Assembly: GCA_017504325.1 (NCBI GenBank)
Contig: JAFVRL010000102.1
Location: 1-8,695 of the forward strand
Direction of reading: 5' to 3'
DNA from: Lentisphaeria bacterium
GTDB taxonomy: Bacteria; Verrucomicrobiota; Lentisphaeria; Victivallales; UBA1829
DNA length: 8,695 bases
Shown: piece by piece, positions 7,873-8,695 of the stretch
How the letters are laid out: each line of letters starts with the position of its first letter
How positions within the stretch are numbered: position 1 is the stretch's first letter
Translations under genes and position numbers: made by a program
The notes under the pieces: model-generated
What the model was told of the DNA's origin: nothing
Databases searched by the model: none
Seen by the model: only the letters and a program-made list of their open reading frames with translations

Positions 7873-8695
7873 TCAATTTCTTATATCCCAGATGAACTTA
7901 CTGCTCTGGTTGGTAAGTTCCCTCACATTCACCCCTCTTACAGAAGCATCCAGGAAAAGCACATTCACATTCTGCCCGTGGGCAATACGGGGTGCGTAAT
8001 ACAATTTGGAAAGGCAGTTTTCCAGCGTTACAGGTCCGCCGATCGTGCTGTGTGCGGCAATGGTGCTTGTCGTATTGAGATTTACATCGGCAACCGTAAC
8101 TACGGCGGAAGGACGGGTCACTTTCTTACTGTTGATCTTTGTACCGGTCTTGACTGAACTGTTCAATTTTACAATAACTGTCTGCTGCGCACCGTACTGG
8201 ACTTTGTTTGCGTACTGCCGGGGATTGGGCGTAGGTTCTTTGGGGAATGTGGGGCAGAGAAAAAGTTTGGGGTATCCCGGTACGGAGATCCTGTAATTTT
8301 CCGCCTCATATTTTGTTTTGGGATCGACATAACAGAAAAGCGGGGAAGCCCAGTCCTGGGTATATTCTTTGCCGTTGACATTCACTTTATGATCCCGGAG
8401 AGGGAGAAAATCCTTGTAATCCCCCACATACAGATGTACAGTCATTCCAATCTGTTTGAGATTGGAAATACAGGAGATCCCCTTTGCCATATCCCTTGCC
8501 CGGGTCAGGGCGGGAAGAAGCATTCCGGCAAGAATGGCAATAATGGCGATAACGACCAATAGCTCGATCAGCGTGAACGCTGATCGAATGAAGCACGGCT
8601 CCGCCGTGTGAAGCGCAGCGTTGCTGCATGAAGCGTTTGCCTGCGGCAAACATGAAGCACTTGCTTTGCAAGTATGATGCGGTGTATTTTTGTGA
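7873..8695 (-). CDS. Prepilin-like protein (type II secretion/type IV pilin N-terminus, H-X9-D C-terminus), 5' end uncertain
   Basis: Numbered from the TTG at 8649, the first non-ATG start possible inside the window (258 residues). RSA|FTLIELLVV at 22-33 is a class III prepilin signal: F25 would be +1 and E29 the conserved Glu+5, with Ala instead of the usual Gly at -1. The following IAIILAGMLLPAL-type segment (to about residue 48) is the membrane helix that also assembles pilins. The globular part ends with H224-x9-D234-A235, matching the prepilin processing-associated H-X9-DG domain except for Ala in place of Gly. Such proteins occur in many copies in Lentisphaerota and Planctomycetota; their function is mostly unknown. 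The frame stays open upstream through a hairpin array to 8694 (HKNTPHHTCKASASC before the TTG), with no ATG or GTG and no ribosome binding site before the TTG, so the true start probably lies outside the window. The gene precedes the glycan genes by 35 bases and may be co-transcribed with them. Confidence 0.85.
   Translation of the reverse strand, partial: HKNTPHHTCKASASCLPQANASCSNAALHTAEPCFIRSAFTLIELLVVIAIIAILAGMLLPALTRARDMAKGISCISNLKQIGMTVHLYVGDYKDFLPLRDHKVNVNGKEYTQDWASPLFCYVDPKTKYEAENYRISVPGYPKLFLCPTFPKEPTPNPRQYANKVQYGAQQTVIVKLNSSVKTGTKINSKKVTRPSAVVTVADVNLNTTSTIAAHSTIGGPVTLENCLSKLYYAPRIAHGQNVNVLFLDASVRGVNVRELTNQSSKFIWDIRN
8565..8680 (-). repeat. Array of five palindromes with conserved 7-base spacers, within the prepilin leader frame
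   Basis: In plus-strand coordinates the stem arms are 8565-8574/8577-8586 (10 bp, 2-base loop), 8595-8599/8603-8607 (5 bp), 8615-8619/8623-8627 (5 bp), 8635-8641/8645-8651 (7 bp) and 8659-8664/8668-8673 (6 bp), the last four with 3-base loops. Spacers on the plus strand are ATGAAGC at 8588-8594, GTGAAGC at 8608-8614, ATGAAGC at 8628-8634 and 8652-8658, and ATGATGC at 8674-8680. The stem sequences are unrelated to each other, yet every one is perfectly self-complementary, so the shape rather than the sequence is repeated. In the coding direction the spacer reads GCTTCAT. All minus-strand frames are open across the four upstream hairpins. The arrangement resembles coding palindromic repeats; it could act as a recombination site, a transcript structure or a selfish insert. 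Confidence 0.8.

Larger units (their letters stand above)
1..8695 (-). other. Predicted single operon: prepilin-like, DUF4838, GH95-like, FrhB-like, FAD oxidoreductase, GH-like
   Basis: All six genes share a strand. Gaps are 35, 14, 51 (or 24 to the 3413 start), 16 (or 1 to the 2149 start) and 10 bases. No internal stem-loop followed by a T-run and no obvious promoter was seen between them. Two junctions place the next ribosome binding site on or within a few bases of the upstream stop. Co-transcription is inferred from spacing only; the prepilin-like gene could also be a separate unit whose transcript reads through. Confidence 0.65.

Noticed and set aside
8565..8586. Transcription terminator upstream of the operon
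   Set aside because: The 10-bp palindrome has no T-run after it in either direction and lies within the prepilin coding sequence.
8387..8671. A 94-codon minus-strand frame that shares the hairpin array with the prepilin-like gene
   Set aside because: Beyond the array it merely reads the prepilin gene out of frame. It matters only as evidence that the array is stop-free in more than one frame.
8565..8680. CRISPR array
   Set aside because: The repeated unit is only 7 bases, the variable parts are themselves palindromes of 13 to 17 bases, and no cas gene is near.

Overview
The window is a single block of six genes, all read from the minus strand and packed with gaps of about 50 bases or less, so it looks like one operon read from right to left. 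Two gene types point to the Lentisphaerota (Victivallales-like) or a close relative in the Planctomycetota-Verrucomicrobiota-Chlamydiota group. One is a short prepilin-like protein with the FTLIELLVVIAII... N-terminus and a C-terminal H-X9-D motif. The other is a secreted DUF4838 protein. Both families are strongly expanded in those bacteria. This placement is inference from gene content, not from a marker gene.

Layout in transcription order. (1) 8695-7873: prepilin-like protein, with a 5' reading frame that stays open to the window edge. (2) 7837-5402: secreted DUF4838 protein with a GH67-like N-terminal domain and a C-terminal carbohydrate-binding-like beta-sandwich. (3) 5387-3438: GH95-like (alpha-L-fucosidase/galactosidase family) enzyme without a signal peptide. 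(4) 3386-2151: iron-sulfur flavoprotein of the FrhB family. (5) 2134-977: FAD-dependent oxidoreductase of the FAD_oxidored (PF12831) type, almost overlapping gene 4. (6) 966 to beyond position 1: the first 322 residues of a probable barrel-fold glycoside-hydrolase-like protein with a helix-turn-helix-like N-terminus.

Taken together this looks like a glycan-use locus. One protein acts outside the cytoplasmic membrane, two glycosidase-like proteins lack visible export signals, and a coupled iron-sulfur/FAD redox pair sits between them. The redox pair raises the possibility that a sugar is oxidised or reduced during breakdown, but the substrate cannot be read from the sequence. No transporter, regulator, sulfatase, SusC/D pair, tRNA, rRNA, insertion sequence or CRISPR array was seen.

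The most unusual structure is at the right end, 8565-8680. Five perfect inverted repeats with unrelated stem sequences follow one another, separated by a nearly constant 7-base spacer (GCTTCAT in the coding direction). The last palindrome, with 10-bp arms, encodes the residues around the prepilin cleavage site itself. All minus-strand frames are free of stops across the four upstream hairpins. This resembles protein-coding palindromic repeats such as the Rickettsia palindromic elements, here placed in a leader that prepilin peptidase would remove.

No stretch over 300 bases lacks a gene. The promoter of the operon is not visible and probably lies right of the window.
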